Shown here piece after piece: positions 1 through 8,716 of a stretch of 40,056 bases of DNA (positions are counted from its first letter, which is position 1; each line of letters starts with the position of its first letter). Made by a program: the position numbers and the translations under genes. This DNA is from CAYUDP01 sp964443725 (GTDB lineage Bacteria > Patescibacteriota > Minisyncoccia > Phycocordibacterales > JAKFXT01). The notes under the pieces were generated by a model. It was not told the origin of the DNA, did not search any database, and saw only the letters and a program-made list of their open reading frames with translations. Location of the stretch: NCBI GenBank assembly GCA_964443725.1, contig CAYUDP010000005.1, positions 1 to 40,056 on the forward strand. The letters are read 5' to 3'.

Positions 1-14
1 GAATACGAAACATT

Positions 15-590
15 ATGGCAATACTAGCATACAATGAAATTACCAATAAAAAGGTTATCGTCCTAGACGGTGAACTTTTTGAAGTTTTAGACAGTCATGT
101 CTTTCGAATGCAAAAAAGAAAGCCTGTAAACCAAACTAGACTCAGAAACATAATATCCGGCAAAGTCGTCGAGAGATCTTTCCACCAGTCAGAAAAAGCC
201 GCCGAGGCCGATATCGAACAAAGAGGAGTAAAGTACCTATACAACAGCAAAGGTGATTTCTGGTTCTGTGAAGAAAAAGACCCCTCGAAGAGATTCTCTG
301 TCCCTGAAAGTTTAGTTGGCCCTGAGGGAAAATTCCTTAAGGCAAACACAATCGTCGACATGATGACTTATGAAGAGAGAGTGGTCGGGTTTAGACTCCC
401 AGTTAAAGTCGAGCTCAAAGTGACGTCGGCTCCCCCAGCTGTAAAAGGAGACACAGCCCAAGGTGCTCTCAAACAGGCCGAACTTGAAAACAAAATAACA
501 GTAAATGTCCCACTATTTATAAATGAAGGTGACACTATTATCGTAAACACTCAAACGGGAGAATACGTAGAAAGAGCAGAGAAAAAATAA
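15..590 (+). CDS. efp: Elongation factor P
   Basis: EF-P binds ribosomes stalled on polyproline and promotes peptide-bond formation. The 191-residue protein spans the family's usual three beta-barrel domains: an N-terminal KOW-like domain with VLDGELFEVLDSHVF, a central OB domain, and a C-terminal domain ending in INEGDTIIVNTQTGEYVERA. The start is the ATG at 15. The tip loop that in E. coli reads PGKG around modified Lys34 reads MQKRKP here; a lysine remains at the aligned position but the flanking residues differ. No modification enzyme (epmA/epmB type) is in the window. The gene ends in a strong terminator shared with the convergent gene at 654. Confidence 0.97.
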   Translation: MAILAYNEITNKKVIVLDGELFEVLDSHVFRMQKRKPVNQTRLRNIISGKVVERSFHQSEKAAEADIEQRGVKYLYNSKGDFWFCEEKDPSKRFSVPESLVGPEGKFLKANTIVDMMTYEERVVGFRLPVKVELKVTSAPPAVKGDTAQGALKQAELENKITVNVPLFINEGDTIIVNTQTGEYVERAEKK

Positions 591-629
591 ACCAATAAAT
601 CCTCCATTCAGATGATTTATTGGTTTATT
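586..629. terminator. Bidirectional terminator between efp and the convergent secreted-protein gene
   Basis: A perfect 15-bp stem (586-600 with 615-629) closes a 14-nt loop and overlaps the efp stop codon. A/T-rich arms supply U-rich tails on either strand, so it can end both efp and the minus-strand gene that stops at 654. Confidence 0.85.
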
Positions 630-653
630 AAAACACATTCATCACTTCTGGTT

Positions 654-1415
654 TTAACTCCCCGCCGGAGTCGGAGGATATTTATAATCTACACATTTCC
701 TCAAATCATAATAACTTATAGCACCTGACTGACACGCGTCCTTTATAGGATAAAACTTATTGTCTACACACAAAAATTCATATGTCATATCAACCCCACT
801 CCACCATCCACTTTCACCCACTGATACTGGCGGTTTTGATGGCAAAGAATTACACCAACCAGTCAGATAATTATAACCAACAATTGAAGGTCCAAAACTG
901 CTTGCGTCAATTCCATCTGGGTTTAAGTAAACTGTTGCTGTCTTTGACTTTACAATAAAACTCTTCATTGTCACATTACAGTGATTATCTGCAAAACAGG
1001 CACCGCTAAAATCACTTAACATTGTCGCCTTAAACTTCTCTTTGATATTATAGGAATTATCAACATAAAGACTAAAAACTGACCATCCCCAACCACCTCC
1101 AGGAACCCATATTGCTTCACCAGAAGTTTTGTTCTTATAAGGATATGCACCACCAAACTTTTTCAATGATTTTATCCCAGATTTTGTGTCTATGCGCACA
1201 CTTGAAGCCATGGGGTCTGTAAGATCAACAAGTGGGATAGCGTAAATTTTCCCAGACTCATAAATCCTTAGTGGTGAGACGGAAACAGTGTCATCAGCTG
1301 ATATTTTTATATTTTCTTTTCCATCAAAAAACCTAATACCTATATCTTGCTCTGCAGATAAGACAAAATTAGCTGGCAAAAAAAATAATATAAAAATTAA
1401 TATTTTCTTATACAT
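654..1415 (-). CDS. Secreted protein of unknown function
   Basis: I do not recognise a family. The 253-residue product begins MYKKILIFILFFLPANFVLSAEQ-like, a clear Sec signal peptide with a probable cleavage site near residue 20-21, so it should be exported. The mature part is rich in aromatic residues and glycine (WVPGGGWGWS, SGWWSGVD). It has six or more cysteines in the C-terminal half (ACFADNHC, GWCN, FLCVD, DACQSG, KCVD), suggesting disulfides outside the cell. It lies 4 bp downstream of the secreted-protein gene at 1420-1779 and is probably co-transcribed with it. Confidence 0.75.
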   Translation of the reverse strand: MYKKILIFILFFLPANFVLSAEQDIGIRFFDGKENIKISADDTVSVSPLRIYESGKIYAIPLVDLTDPMASSVRIDTKSGIKSLKKFGGAYPYKNKTSGEAIWVPGGGWGWSVFSLYVDNSYNIKEKFKATMLSDFSGACFADNHCNVTMKSFIVKSKTATVYLNPDGIDASSFGPSIVGYNYLTGWCNSLPSKPPVSVGESGWWSGVDMTYEFLCVDNKFYPIKDACQSGAISYYDLRKCVDYKYPPTPAGS

Positions 1416-1419
1416 TCAA

Positions 1420-1779
1420 TTACAAGTCTGTTCTAAGCCACATCTGTCCAACTGAAGGAGAAGCTGGGTCACTGGTACGAGTCTCTATTATAAGTCCCCC
1501 GGTTGCTTTTATTGGACCACCAGAAACTTCTAATTTTGCACTAGGGCTTGCCACACCTATACCTACGTTGCCATTTGAATAAATATTATTAGTAGTCAGA
1601 TTCCAAACTGCAAGGTCTCCAGTTTTAACCTGGGAGTTGCTACCTGTATTTACAGGTAGTACCACACTTCCCCCTGGTGGGTCAGATACTGGAGCAGTCC
1701 AGGCTGAGACATAAGCGCTTCCTAGTACTAATACTAGAGCAAGGAGGGTAGCTTTGAGATAGGTGGTGGTTTTTTGCAT
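1420..1779 (-). CDS. Short surface protein with VSAWT N-terminus and tail-fibre-like NVGIG motif
   Basis: The 119-residue protein has an N-terminal hydrophobic segment (ATLLALVLVLGSAYVSA) followed by WTAPVSDPPGGSVVLPVNTG. It continues with NGNVGIGVASPSAKLEVSG, a motif seen in phage-tail-fibre and adhesin-like surface repeats, and ends in PSVGQMWLRTDL. A second protein in this window (26032-26595) shares the SYVSAWT-P-GG-PIN-GS-Q-K-G-LAV pattern, so this is a small paralogous surface family. It is probably the first gene of a two-gene unit with 654-1415. Function is unknown; a role at the cell surface is inferred from the signal sequence. Confidence 0.75.
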   Translation of the reverse strand: MQKTTTYLKATLLALVLVLGSAYVSAWTAPVSDPPGGSVVLPVNTGSNSQVKTGDLAVWNLTTNNIYSNGNVGIGVASPSAKLEVSGGPIKATGGLIIETRTSDPASPSVGQMWLRTDL

Positions 1780-1863
1780 ATTTATTGCTTTAGTTTGTAA
1801 TGTTTATTTATATGTATTTTAGCATAGGGGGGGGATTAGAGAGTGTGGGTTTTCCACAAAAGT

Positions 1864-1887
1864 AAACCGCCCCATTTGGGGCGGTTT
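1864..1887 (-). terminator. Terminator of the ParB-like gene
   Basis: A 10-bp GC-rich perfect stem (AAACCGCCCC with GGGGCGGTTT) closes a 4-nt loop and is followed on the minus strand by ACTTTTG. It lies 16 bp beyond the stop of the ParB-like gene. Confidence 0.8.
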
Positions 1888-1902
1888 CAAGTACTACTTT
1901 TT

Positions 1903-2883
1903 TCACTTGAGGTGGGAGTATTTTTCTTGGCGAATCTTCCAGAACTCACCCCGCACCATCTGGAGGTCGGACAAAATCCGATCAAGTTTTGATAGGGACC
2001 CATCCACTTCGATCGTACCCCTCGACCTTAAGACATCTCGGAGGTCAACCTGCTTAAGATCCGTCATGGTCTCTAGGTCCTTGAGGAATCTCCTTAGGAG
2101 CCTTTCGATCATCTCGAAGGTTTCAGCTGGTTGGCGTCCACGCATTTTTTTGCCATCTTTTGCGTTTGCATTCCGTACAGCGTCAGCAATCAACTTCCTC
2201 CCCTTGTTGACATTGGCCCTCAAGACACCCGCGTACTCACGATATATCTCGAGTTGACGCTCATGGCTAGCCGAAGTCAAAGATATTGCCACCTGAAAAT
2301 TCAACCTATCCTCATCCGGGGTTGGAGGATCAACCAAGGCCTGTAAATCCGGGTGCAAGAGGTTGAACCTGAGATAGTTCCCGACAGTAGCCGGGCTGCG
2401 ATCGATCAAAACCGCGAGTTCGGCTATGGTAAGACCACCTTCTTCTTTTTGCCTCAAAAGCGCCCGGGCTATTTCCCCATGAGTGTGCGGAGCACGGTGG
2501 AAGTTGGAAATTATCTGTTGTCTTTGCCTCATCACCCCGCGTTCAACATTAGGGCGCAGAACCACCAGAACTTTTTCTACCTTGGCGAGCAAAGCAGATC
2601 TATACCTCCTCTCTCCATCGAGGACCTCGTAGGCAATACCCTTGGCCAATTGGTCGCTTGTGGCAAGCGTGGCCTTAATTGCCTCCTGTTGACCGAACAT
2701 CTTGATGGACTCGGCCGTTCCCTTCAACTCTTCGGGATCAAAATAGACCCGTATCTGACTTGGATCTGGCCCCAGAAATCTGATCGGCATCCAGGTCTCC
2801 ATACCTATTTGAAGCTTGGGACACCCAACTGGAAGCGGAGCCCCCCCAGAGGCATTCTTCTTTGCAGTTTTATTGGTACCCAT
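1903..2883 (-). CDS. ParB-like N-terminal domain protein with HTH
   Basis: ParB/Spo0J-family proteins bind parS-like DNA and have an N-terminal nucleoside-triphosphate-binding ParB domain. The 326-residue product shows IRVYFDPEEL near residue 44, the diagnostic GERRYRSALLA at about 90-100, and an HTH at about 151-172 (LTIAELAVLIDRSPATVGNYL). The ATG at 2883 follows AAAGGAGAG. No parA is adjacent, so it may be a chromosomal ParB paralogue or a mobile-element ParB-like regulator rather than the segregation ParB. It is clearly more GC-rich than the flanking secreted and ribosomal genes, stands alone and has its own terminator. Confidence 0.85.
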   Translation of the reverse strand: MGTNKTAKKNASGGAPLPVGCPKLQIGMETWMPIRFLGPDPSQIRVYFDPEELKGTAESIKMFGQQEAIKATLATSDQLAKGIAYEVLDGERRYRSALLAKVEKVLVVLRPNVERGVMRQRQQIISNFHRAPHTHGEIARALLRQKEEGGLTIAELAVLIDRSPATVGNYLRFNLLHPDLQALVDPPTPDEDRLNFQVAISLTSASHERQLEIYREYAGVLRANVNKGRKLIADAVRNANAKDGKKMRGRQPAETFEMIERLLRRFLKDLETMTDLKQVDLRDVLRSRGTIEVDGSLSKLDRILSDLQMVRGEFWKIRQEKYSHLK

Positions 2884-2950
2884 GGAGGACTCTCCTTTTA
2901 TGTTGAGGGTTTAGATACTATCCGCCCATAACTTTATATTTTAAGAAACC

Positions 2951-2990
2951 AAAAGTCAAAACGCCTCATTTCTGAGGCGTTTTGACTTTT
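2951..2990 (-). terminator. Terminator after rpsR
   Basis: A perfect 18-bp stem (2951-2968 with 2973-2990) with a 4-nt loop lies just beyond the rpsR stop. On the minus strand its last arm ends in TTTT. It ends the rpsF-ssb-rpsR unit before any rplI gene. Confidence 0.9.
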
Positions 2991-2994
2991 TTTG

Positions 2995-3198
2995 TTATCT
3001 TGCTACGTATGGAAGTATTCCCATATATCTTGCTCTCTTTACCGCCATCGACAGTTTCCTTTGATTCTTTGAAGAGACGCCCGTACGCTTCCCCGCCATA
3101 AGTCTCCCATGAGGATTAAGAAACCTTCTCATAAGATCAACGTCCTTATAGTCTATGTACTTTATATTGTTCTGTGAAAAATAACACTGCTTGCTCAT
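2995..3198 (-). CDS. rpsR: 30S ribosomal protein S18
   Basis: This small-subunit protein pairs with S6 on the ribosomal platform. The 67-residue product carries the S18 signature: IKYIDYKDVDLMRRFLNPHGRL, GKRTGVSSKNQRKLSMAVKRARYMGILPY. It is the last gene of the conserved rpsF-ssb-rpsR order, 16 bp after ssb. A long hairpin terminator follows immediately. rplI (L9), which often follows rpsR in bacteria, is not here. Confidence 0.97.
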   Translation of the reverse strand: MSKQCYFSQNNIKYIDYKDVDLMRRFLNPHGRLMAGKRTGVSSKNQRKLSMAVKRARYMGILPYVAR

Positions 3199-3214
3199 AG
3201 TTTTATATTATAAA

Positions 3215-3412
3215 TTAAAATGGTATGTCATCCGCACTAATTTCTTCTTCTGGGTAATCCATTGGAGACTCGTCCTTACTTGGCATTTCTGAACCAGTGT
3301 TTGTTGTCTGGCTGCCACCTTGAGACTTGGGGCCGAACTGGACTCTATCTGCAACTATTTCTGTTCTATATTTTTTCTGTCCATCTTGACCATCCCAACT
3401 TCTTGTCTGCAT
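3215..3412 (-). CDS. ssb: Single-stranded DNA-binding protein, C-terminal fragment (5' end in gap)
   Basis: Only the last 65 residues or so are present; the OB-fold start is lost in the adjoining run of N. The visible part begins MQTRSWDGQDGQKKYRTEIVAD, the final strands of the SSB OB fold. A Gly/Ser/Gln-rich linker follows, then an acidic tip ending ISADDIPF. That DDIPF tail is the conserved hook that binds partner proteins such as RecO and PriA. Its position between rpsF and rpsR is the classical ssb position. Confidence 0.93.
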   Translation of the reverse strand: MQTRSWDGQDGQKKYRTEIVADRVQFGPKSQGGSQTTNTGSEMPSKDESPMDYPEEEISADDIPF

Positions 3413-3512
3413 NNNNNNNNNNNNNNNNNNNNNNNNNNNNNNNNNNNNNNNNNNNNNNNNNNNNNNNNNNNNNNNNNNNNNNNNNNNNNNNNNNNNNNNN
3501 NNNNNNNNNNNN
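3413..3512. other. Assembly gap, 100 N
   Basis: Exactly 100 N, the usual placeholder for a gap of unknown size. It removes the end of rpsF and the first part of ssb. The reading frame that appears to run through it has no meaning. Confidence 0.99.
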
Positions 3513-3934
3513 GCACTCGACTCTTCCTTTACTGTCGGCTTAATAGTATCTCTAATTATAATTTTCTTTTCTCTTGCCACCAAGGCGTCTGTTGGGATAT
3601 CAAGTATTATAAATCTCAGAACATCGTTTATTGCGTCCATCGCCTTCTTTACCAAACTTATCTTCTCTGGAGGCAACTCAAAATATACAGATCCTAGGTA
3701 AGCACTCTCAAAATATGTTTTCTTACCACTTCCGGCCTTAGCCATAGGATAAGCTAGATTTTTTAACCTTGGAGATTCAGTGTTTATTACTTTTCCGCCA
3801 TTAGCCTCTATTGCTCCAGTTATTTTTGTAACCAAACTAGGTAATTCTTCTTCAGAAACTGAAGGGATAATATTAAAACCTACCTCATAAATAAGGTTGC
3901 CCTCGCTTTTTTCGTATTTCGTTGATTCTTCCAT
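3513..3934 (-). CDS. rpsF: 30S ribosomal protein S6 (3' end in gap)
   Basis: S6 is the S18 partner on the small-subunit platform. About 140 residues are visible from the ATG at 3934. They include the ferredoxin-like core typical of S6: LIYEVGFNIIPSVSEEELPSLV, the GGKVINTESPRLKNLAYPMAK segment, TYFESAYLGSVYFELPPE and NDVLRFIILDIP. The charged C-terminal tail (KKIIIRDTIKPTVKEESS) runs into the gap. It is the first gene of the rpsF-ssb-rpsR unit. Confidence 0.95.
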
Positions 3935-3999
3935 TGAGCCTGTAGCTTACCACATCAAAATCCCTTATGCAATCCCATATAATCGTTAGTCGAAGCTAG

Positions 4000-4788
4000 T
4001 TAAATTCCAAAGATTCTTCTGTTATTGCCCCTTATTTTTTCGGCCAAATCCTCAACTTTAACCCCTTTTTCAAGAGCAAGGGCACTAAGGGTGTTTAACA
4101 CAAAAGATGGTTCATTTCTAATCCCCCGATTTGGTACTGGAGAGGCATATGGACTGTCTGTTTCTACATGAATCATAGATTCATCAACTTCTTTTGCGAC
4201 ATCCATAACCCCCTTTGAGAAAGTTATTACTCCTGGGAAAGAAAGCGTAAATCCAAGGTTTATGTATTCATTTGCAATTTCAATGCTCTGAGTGAAAAAA
4301 TGTATGTTGCCAAACAATTTGTCTCCCTCTTCTTCTTTAAAATTTTTTAAAATCTCCAAGAGGTCACGATCGGCATCTGACGTACCCGAACTTGCCCTAC
4401 AGTGAATCATCAGGGGTTTCCTCAAGTTAACAGCAAGTTTGATATGTTTTATAAACAATTCTCTCTGTCTTTCTTTTTCTTCTTTATCATTATCTATTCT
4501 AAAATAATCTAAGCCACATTCACCAATAGAGACAACCCTAGCATCACTTGCTAAAGACAAGAAAACGTCATCGTCAAAAAACTCTTTTGAGTCTGTAGGA
4601 TGAATACCCACAGAGGCAAAAACTATATCTTCTTTATTTGCCAACTCTACAGCCGAAACAGAACTCTTAGTGCTCGTACCAACTGTAATAGTTAAAACAT
4701 TGTTGTCTCTCATTCGAGATAACACACCATCCAAATCGTCCTTGAAATCTTCAAAATGAATATGCGAATGTATATCTACCACTTCCAT
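4000..4788 (-). CDS. tatD: TatD-family metal-dependent DNase/hydrolase
   Basis: TatD enzymes are TIM-barrel metallohydrolases with 3'-5' exonuclease activity. The metal ligands are visible in order: DIHSHIHF near the N-terminus, GECGLDY, MIHCR, NIHFF and ETDSPYASP. I chose the ATG at 4788, giving VVDIHSHIHF near the start, over an upstream in-frame start because AGGAAGG precedes it and it lies 1 nt after the metG stop. About 262 residues, normal for the family. The metG-tatD order is widespread in bacteria. Confidence 0.92.
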   Translation of the reverse strand: MEVVDIHSHIHFEDFKDDLDGVLSRMRDNNVLTITVGTSTKSSVSAVELANKEDIVFASVGIHPTDSKEFFDDDVFLSLASDARVVSIGECGLDYFRIDNDKEEKERQRELFIKHIKLAVNLRKPLMIHCRASSGTSDADRDLLEILKNFKEEEGDKLFGNIHFFTQSIEIANEYINLGFTLSFPGVITFSKGVMDVAKEVDESMIHVETDSPYASPVPNRGIRNEPSFVLNTLSALALEKGVKVEDLAEKIRGNNRRIFGI

Positions 4789-4789
4789 A

Positions 4790-6220
4790 TTAGTCCTTCC
4801 TCGGGAAAAGAACTGCTGGCATTTCATTTTCCTTTATGGCGTTTTTTATTTTTCTTGAGGTCTCCGGCAATAGTGGCTCTAGCATAGTCGCAATAATAAA
4901 TAATTCATTCAGAAGTTTTCTTATCATAGCCTCCCCCAGATCTTTACTTTCTTTTATAACTTTAAAAGGTTCTTCTTCCTGTATTAATCTATCAAGTGAG
5001 GCTATTCTCTCCCAGACATAATCGTATGCCTTTTTTATATCATAAACCCTCATCGCTTCCACAAATTGCTCTGGCAAAATATCGACGACACCTTCTTCCC
5101 CTTTGTCCAAATGGGTGGTCGACATTTTCATAATCCTAGAGGTTAGGTTACCAATTCCATTTGCGAGTCCAGCATTATATGCCTCTTTAAATTTTTCATC
5201 AGTAAAATCAGAATCCTCAAAAGTTGACATCTCTCTGGCAAGGAAATATCTAAGTGGCTCATTGCCGTATTGCGAGACAATAGAAAGTGGGTTGATAACA
5301 TTGCCAACACTCTTACTCATCTTCTCGCCGTTAACCAGGACCATCCCATGAATAATGATCTGGCTCGACGGAGGGAGCTTGGCAGACATAAGCATGGCCT
5401 GCCAAATAGCCGATTGATGTCTCAGATTGTCTTTCCCAGCAAACTGAATAACCGGCCACCATCTATCAAACATCTCCATATTATCCGGAAAACCAATAGC
5501 CGAAACATAATTAACCAATGCATCAAACCACACATACATTACATGACTATCATCGCCCGGCACAGGTATCCCCCAAGGCATTTTTTCTTTTTTCCTTGAA
5601 ATCGAAAAATCTTGCAAGCCTCTAGAGACAAAAGAAAATATTTCATTCATCCTAGATTCTGGCCGAACAAAAAATGGATTCTCCTCATAGAGAGCAAGTA
5701 ATTTTTCTTTATAGGCTGAAAATTTAAAAAAATAGTTTTCCTCCGCAATAGTTTCTATTGGGGTTGTTGGGTGAAGTGGGCACTTACCATTTTCTAGTTC
5801 AGATTCAGTTTTTTCATTTTCACATCCAACACAATATTTTATTTCATAAAACTTTTTATAGATATCACCATTCTTGAGACACCTATTCCAAAATTCCTGA
5901 GCCGCCTTTATGTGGTTTTCATCTGTCGTTCGGATAAAATTTATATCTCTATATATACCAAGAGCAGGCATTAAGGATTTGAACTTATCAGCATATCGAT
6001 TCACATATTCCTGTACATCTTCATTATTTTCAAGTGCCTTCCTATATATCTTCAGACCATGCTCATCCGTTCCAGTATTAAAAAACACCTTGTCCCCTAT
6101 CATCTCAAAATATCTTGCCATAATGTCAGCTTGGATTATTTCAAGCGCAAAACCAATATGTGGGTCTGCATTCACATAAGGAAGAGTTGTTGTTAGATAA
6201 GTATGTCTAAACTGAGACAT
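4790..6220 (-). CDS. metG: Methionyl-tRNA synthetase
   Basis: This class I synthetase charges tRNA-Met. The HIGH-like motif is in NADPHIGFALEII near residue 20, the zinc-knuckle region is CVGCENEKTESELENGKCP, and the KMSKS motif is in NGEKMSKSVGNVI. The helical anticodon-binding domain follows. At 476 residues it lacks the C-terminal tRNA-binding (EMAP-like) domain of longer MetRS, a compact form common in small genomes. It is followed after 1 nt by tatD and preceded by the AI-2E permease gene after 3 bp, so the block is probably one operon. Confidence 0.97.
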   Translation of the reverse strand: MSQFRHTYLTTTLPYVNADPHIGFALEIIQADIMARYFEMIGDKVFFNTGTDEHGLKIYRKALENNEDVQEYVNRYADKFKSLMPALGIYRDINFIRTTDENHIKAAQEFWNRCLKNGDIYKKFYEIKYCVGCENEKTESELENGKCPLHPTTPIETIAEENYFFKFSAYKEKLLALYEENPFFVRPESRMNEIFSFVSRGLQDFSISRKKEKMPWGIPVPGDDSHVMYVWFDALVNYVSAIGFPDNMEMFDRWWPVIQFAGKDNLRHQSAIWQAMLMSAKLPPSSQIIIHGMVLVNGEKMSKSVGNVINPLSIVSQYGNEPLRYFLAREMSTFEDSDFTDEKFKEAYNAGLANGIGNLTSRIMKMSTTHLDKGEEGVVDILPEQFVEAMRVYDIKKAYDYVWERIASLDRLIQEEEPFKVIKESKDLGEAMIRKLLNELFIIATMLEPLLPETSRKIKNAIKENEMPAVLFPRKD

Positions 6221-6223
6221 GAT

Positions 6224-7291
6224 TTAATTTTTCCCTATCAAGGCCCTCTCTCTATCTTTACTTCTCATTACATCATCAATGTACTCTTTTATGGCGGCTG
6301 AAATAGGAACAGATAGTATTATCCCCAAAAAACCAGCGAGTTTAGCCCCCGCAATAAGAGCGATAATAACCATAACTGGTGGGATGCCGACAACTTTTCT
6401 TACGACCAAAGGGTAAATCAAATGGTTCTCAAATTGATGAACTATTAGGTACACAGCAGCTGTTTTCATGGCCATAGTATATCCACCATCAATTATCCCT
6501 ATAACAATAGCAGGTATAGAAGAAAGTATTGGCCCAAAAACAGGAATGAGTTCAAACACCGCCGCGATTATAGCAAGGAAAAATGCATATGGTAGTCCTA
6601 TAACCATAAGCCCTAAATAGGTTAAAACTCCTATAATAAGCCCAAGCAAAAGTTGACCCTGCATCCACAGACCAATTTTCATCTGCGCCCTTCTCCAAAG
6701 AGAAACCGCATAGTCTTGATACTTTACAGGAGTAATTATCTTCAGGAAATCGTCAATACCAGTTTCTTGCACAGCAAAATAGAAAGAAATCACAACGATC
6801 AAAATAAAGCTTAGAATGCTACCAAATATAGCCCCCGTTGCCTTAAACACTCCCCCTGAAACAGTAGTCGACACTTGTTCAACATTTGAGATTATTGATG
6901 ATATACCCCCCTCTTTTCCTAAAGTGGTAAAATCTGATGTAAGTATTTTTGATCCATCTGTTATACCAGAAAAATCTATACTCCTTACATTATCCGGTAA
7001 TCTCTGTAAAAACTGAACCGACTCAGAAAGTAATGGCGGAACAAGAAAGTAAAACATAGTAAGAAAAGCAATAGCGACAGTTAGATAAGTTATCATTGCC
7101 GCTCCTATCCTCGGTATTTTTTTCTTCCCAAGCCAGATTATTGCCGGTTCAGCTGACGAGGCCAGCACAACCGCGGTAAGGATTATTAAAATCAAATCCT
7201 TTAAGTAAAAAAGTCCAAGAACTACAAGCCCAGCTAGAATAACTCTCACTATGGTTCCCGTAGAAATAATTATCTGATTGTTTTTTTCCAT
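6224..7291 (-). CDS. AI-2E/PerM family transporter
   Basis: The 355-residue polytopic membrane protein has hydrophobic segments near residues 10-50, 60-88, 150-170 and several between 205 and 335. The conserved AI-2E family pattern is present: LMVIGLPYAFFLAIIAAVFELIPVFGPILSSIPAIVIG, then VHQFENHLIYPLVVRKVVGIPPVMVIIALIAGAKLAGFLGIILSVPI. Family members are proposed exporters of autoinducer-2 or act as Na+/H+ antiporters; the substrate here cannot be told. It sits 3 bp from metG and 34 bp from glyS. Confidence 0.92.
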   Translation of the reverse strand: MEKNNQIIISTGTIVRVILAGLVVLGLFYLKDLILIILTAVVLASSAEPAIIWLGKKKIPRIGAAMITYLTVAIAFLTMFYFLVPPLLSESVQFLQRLPDNVRSIDFSGITDGSKILTSDFTTLGKEGGISSIISNVEQVSTTVSGGVFKATGAIFGSILSFILIVVISFYFAVQETGIDDFLKIITPVKYQDYAVSLWRRAQMKIGLWMQGQLLLGLIIGVLTYLGLMVIGLPYAFFLAIIAAVFELIPVFGPILSSIPAIVIGIIDGGYTMAMKTAAVYLIVHQFENHLIYPLVVRKVVGIPPVMVIIALIAGAKLAGFLGIILSVPISAAIKEYIDDVMRSKDRERALIGKN

Positions 7292-7325
7292 ATCTTTAAT
7301 ATATCACCAAGACTCAATCTTGTAA

Positions 7326-8711
7326 TTAGTAGCCCATAGTTCCCTTCAAGTCGACAATATTTATCCTCTTTTGCTCTCCAGAGTCCCTATCCCTCAAAGT
7401 CACAGTATTATTTTCTAGGGTTTCAAAATCAATAGTCACACAAAACGGCGTCCCTATCTCATCCTGTCTTCTATATCGCTTTCCAATGTTACCGTTGTCA
7501 TCAAATTCAACACTACCAATCTGTCTTTTCAATTCTAAATAAACTTCTCTGGCTTTTGATACCAACTCAGGTTTATTTTTTAGTAAAGGAAACACTGCAA
7601 CTTTAACGGGAGCAAGATCTTTGGGTAGTTTGAGAAAATTCCTTTTCTCGCCCCCAAGTTCATCCTCACTGTATGCTGCGGACAAGACAGCAAGAAAAAC
7701 ACGACCAAGCCCCATCGAAGTTTCAAGTATCCAAGGAATATACTTCTCGTTTGTATTTGGATCAGTATAACGAAGATCAGTTCCTGAAAACTTCATATGT
7801 TGTGTCAGATCATAATCAGTGCGGTCGTGAATACCCTCGACTTCATCGAATCCATAGGTTGGGAAATTATACTCAATATCCCATGCGTCAGACGCATAAA
7901 ATACAAGATTCTCATGTTGTTTCCACCTCAAATCAGAAGCTTTAATACCCAAAGTGAGGTACCATGCGTATCTCTCCTCTTTTATACGCTCGTATGCCTC
8001 TTTGTTCTCATGTGGTTTAACGAAAAACTGTGTATCAGCCTGTTCAAATTCACGAGTTCTAAAAAGAAAATTACGGGGGGATATTTCATTTCGAAAAGCC
8101 TTACCTATCTGGGCAATACCAAAGGGAATTTTCATCCTTGTCGTATCAACAACATTTTTGAAATTAAGATATATACCCTGACATGCCTCCCCAGGAAGAT
8201 ATACAGGCGCACTACCCTCACTCGTAAAATCCCCGAGATTTGACTTAACAAGCAGATTAAAAGCCCTAACTGCAGAAAAATCTTTCTTACCACACTTGGG
8301 ACACACAATCTCATGTCTATGTTCATCAAAAATTTTATTTAAAACTTCTTCACTCATCTTCTCATCAGCTTCAACTCCAATACGACCAAGTTCTTTGTCA
8401 ACACGGATTCTAGTATTACACTCCCTACACTCTGCGAGAGGATCAGAAAAACCGCCAGTATGCCCAGATGCCTCCCAAACACGTGGATCTTTAAACATGG
8501 CTGAATCAAGTCCAACATAGTTATCACGCATACGTACATTCTCTTTCCACCAAGACTCCTTAATATTGAGTAAAAGTTCAACTCCATATGGACCAAAGTC
8601 ATAAAGCCCAGCCATTCCGCCGTATATTTCAGAGCCCTGATATACAAAACCGCGTCGCTTGGCAAGCGAGATTATACTATCCATCAATTCTTCCTTTTTT
8701 TGTTCACTCAT
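7326..8711 (-). CDS. glyS: Glycyl-tRNA synthetase, homodimeric type
   Basis: This class II synthetase is of the alpha-2 type (archaea, eukaryotes, many Gram-positives), not the alpha2beta2 type. The N-terminus is MDSIISLAKRRGFVYQGSEIYGGMAGLYDFGPYG. Two Cys pairs (CRECN, CPKCGKK) may bind zinc. Motif 2 is FRNEISPRNFLFRTREFEQAD and motif 3 is ETSMGLGRVFLAVL. The C-terminal anticodon-binding domain (VKVAVFPLLKNKPELVSKA) follows. At 461 residues it is full length. It lies 5 bp after a large membrane-anchored protein gene. Confidence 0.96.
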   Translation of the reverse strand: MSEQKKEELMDSIISLAKRRGFVYQGSEIYGGMAGLYDFGPYGVELLLNIKESWWKENVRMRDNYVGLDSAMFKDPRVWEASGHTGGFSDPLAECRECNTRIRVDKELGRIGVEADEKMSEEVLNKIFDEHRHEIVCPKCGKKDFSAVRAFNLLVKSNLGDFTSEGSAPVYLPGEACQGIYLNFKNVVDTTRMKIPFGIAQIGKAFRNEISPRNFLFRTREFEQADTQFFVKPHENKEAYERIKEERYAWYLTLGIKASDLRWKQHENLVFYASDAWDIEYNFPTYGFDEVEGIHDRTDYDLTQHMKFSGTDLRYTDPNTNEKYIPWILETSMGLGRVFLAVLSAAYSEDELGGEKRNFLKLPKDLAPVKVAVFPLLKNKPELVSKAREVYLELKRQIGSVEFDDNGNIGKRYRRQDEIGTPFCVTIDFETLENNTVTLRDRDSGEQKRINIVDLKGTMGY

Positions 8712-8716
8712 ATTAT

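Noticed and set aside
2353..2931. 192-residue plus-strand frame opposite the ParB-like gene
   Set aside because: It lies within a convincing ParB-domain gene and has no recognisable domain or ribosome site.
3215..3934. Apparent single S6-SSB fusion protein across the run of N
   Set aside because: The gap is a 100-N placeholder, so the shared frame is accidental; S6 and SSB are separate genes in the conserved rpsF-ssb-rpsR order.
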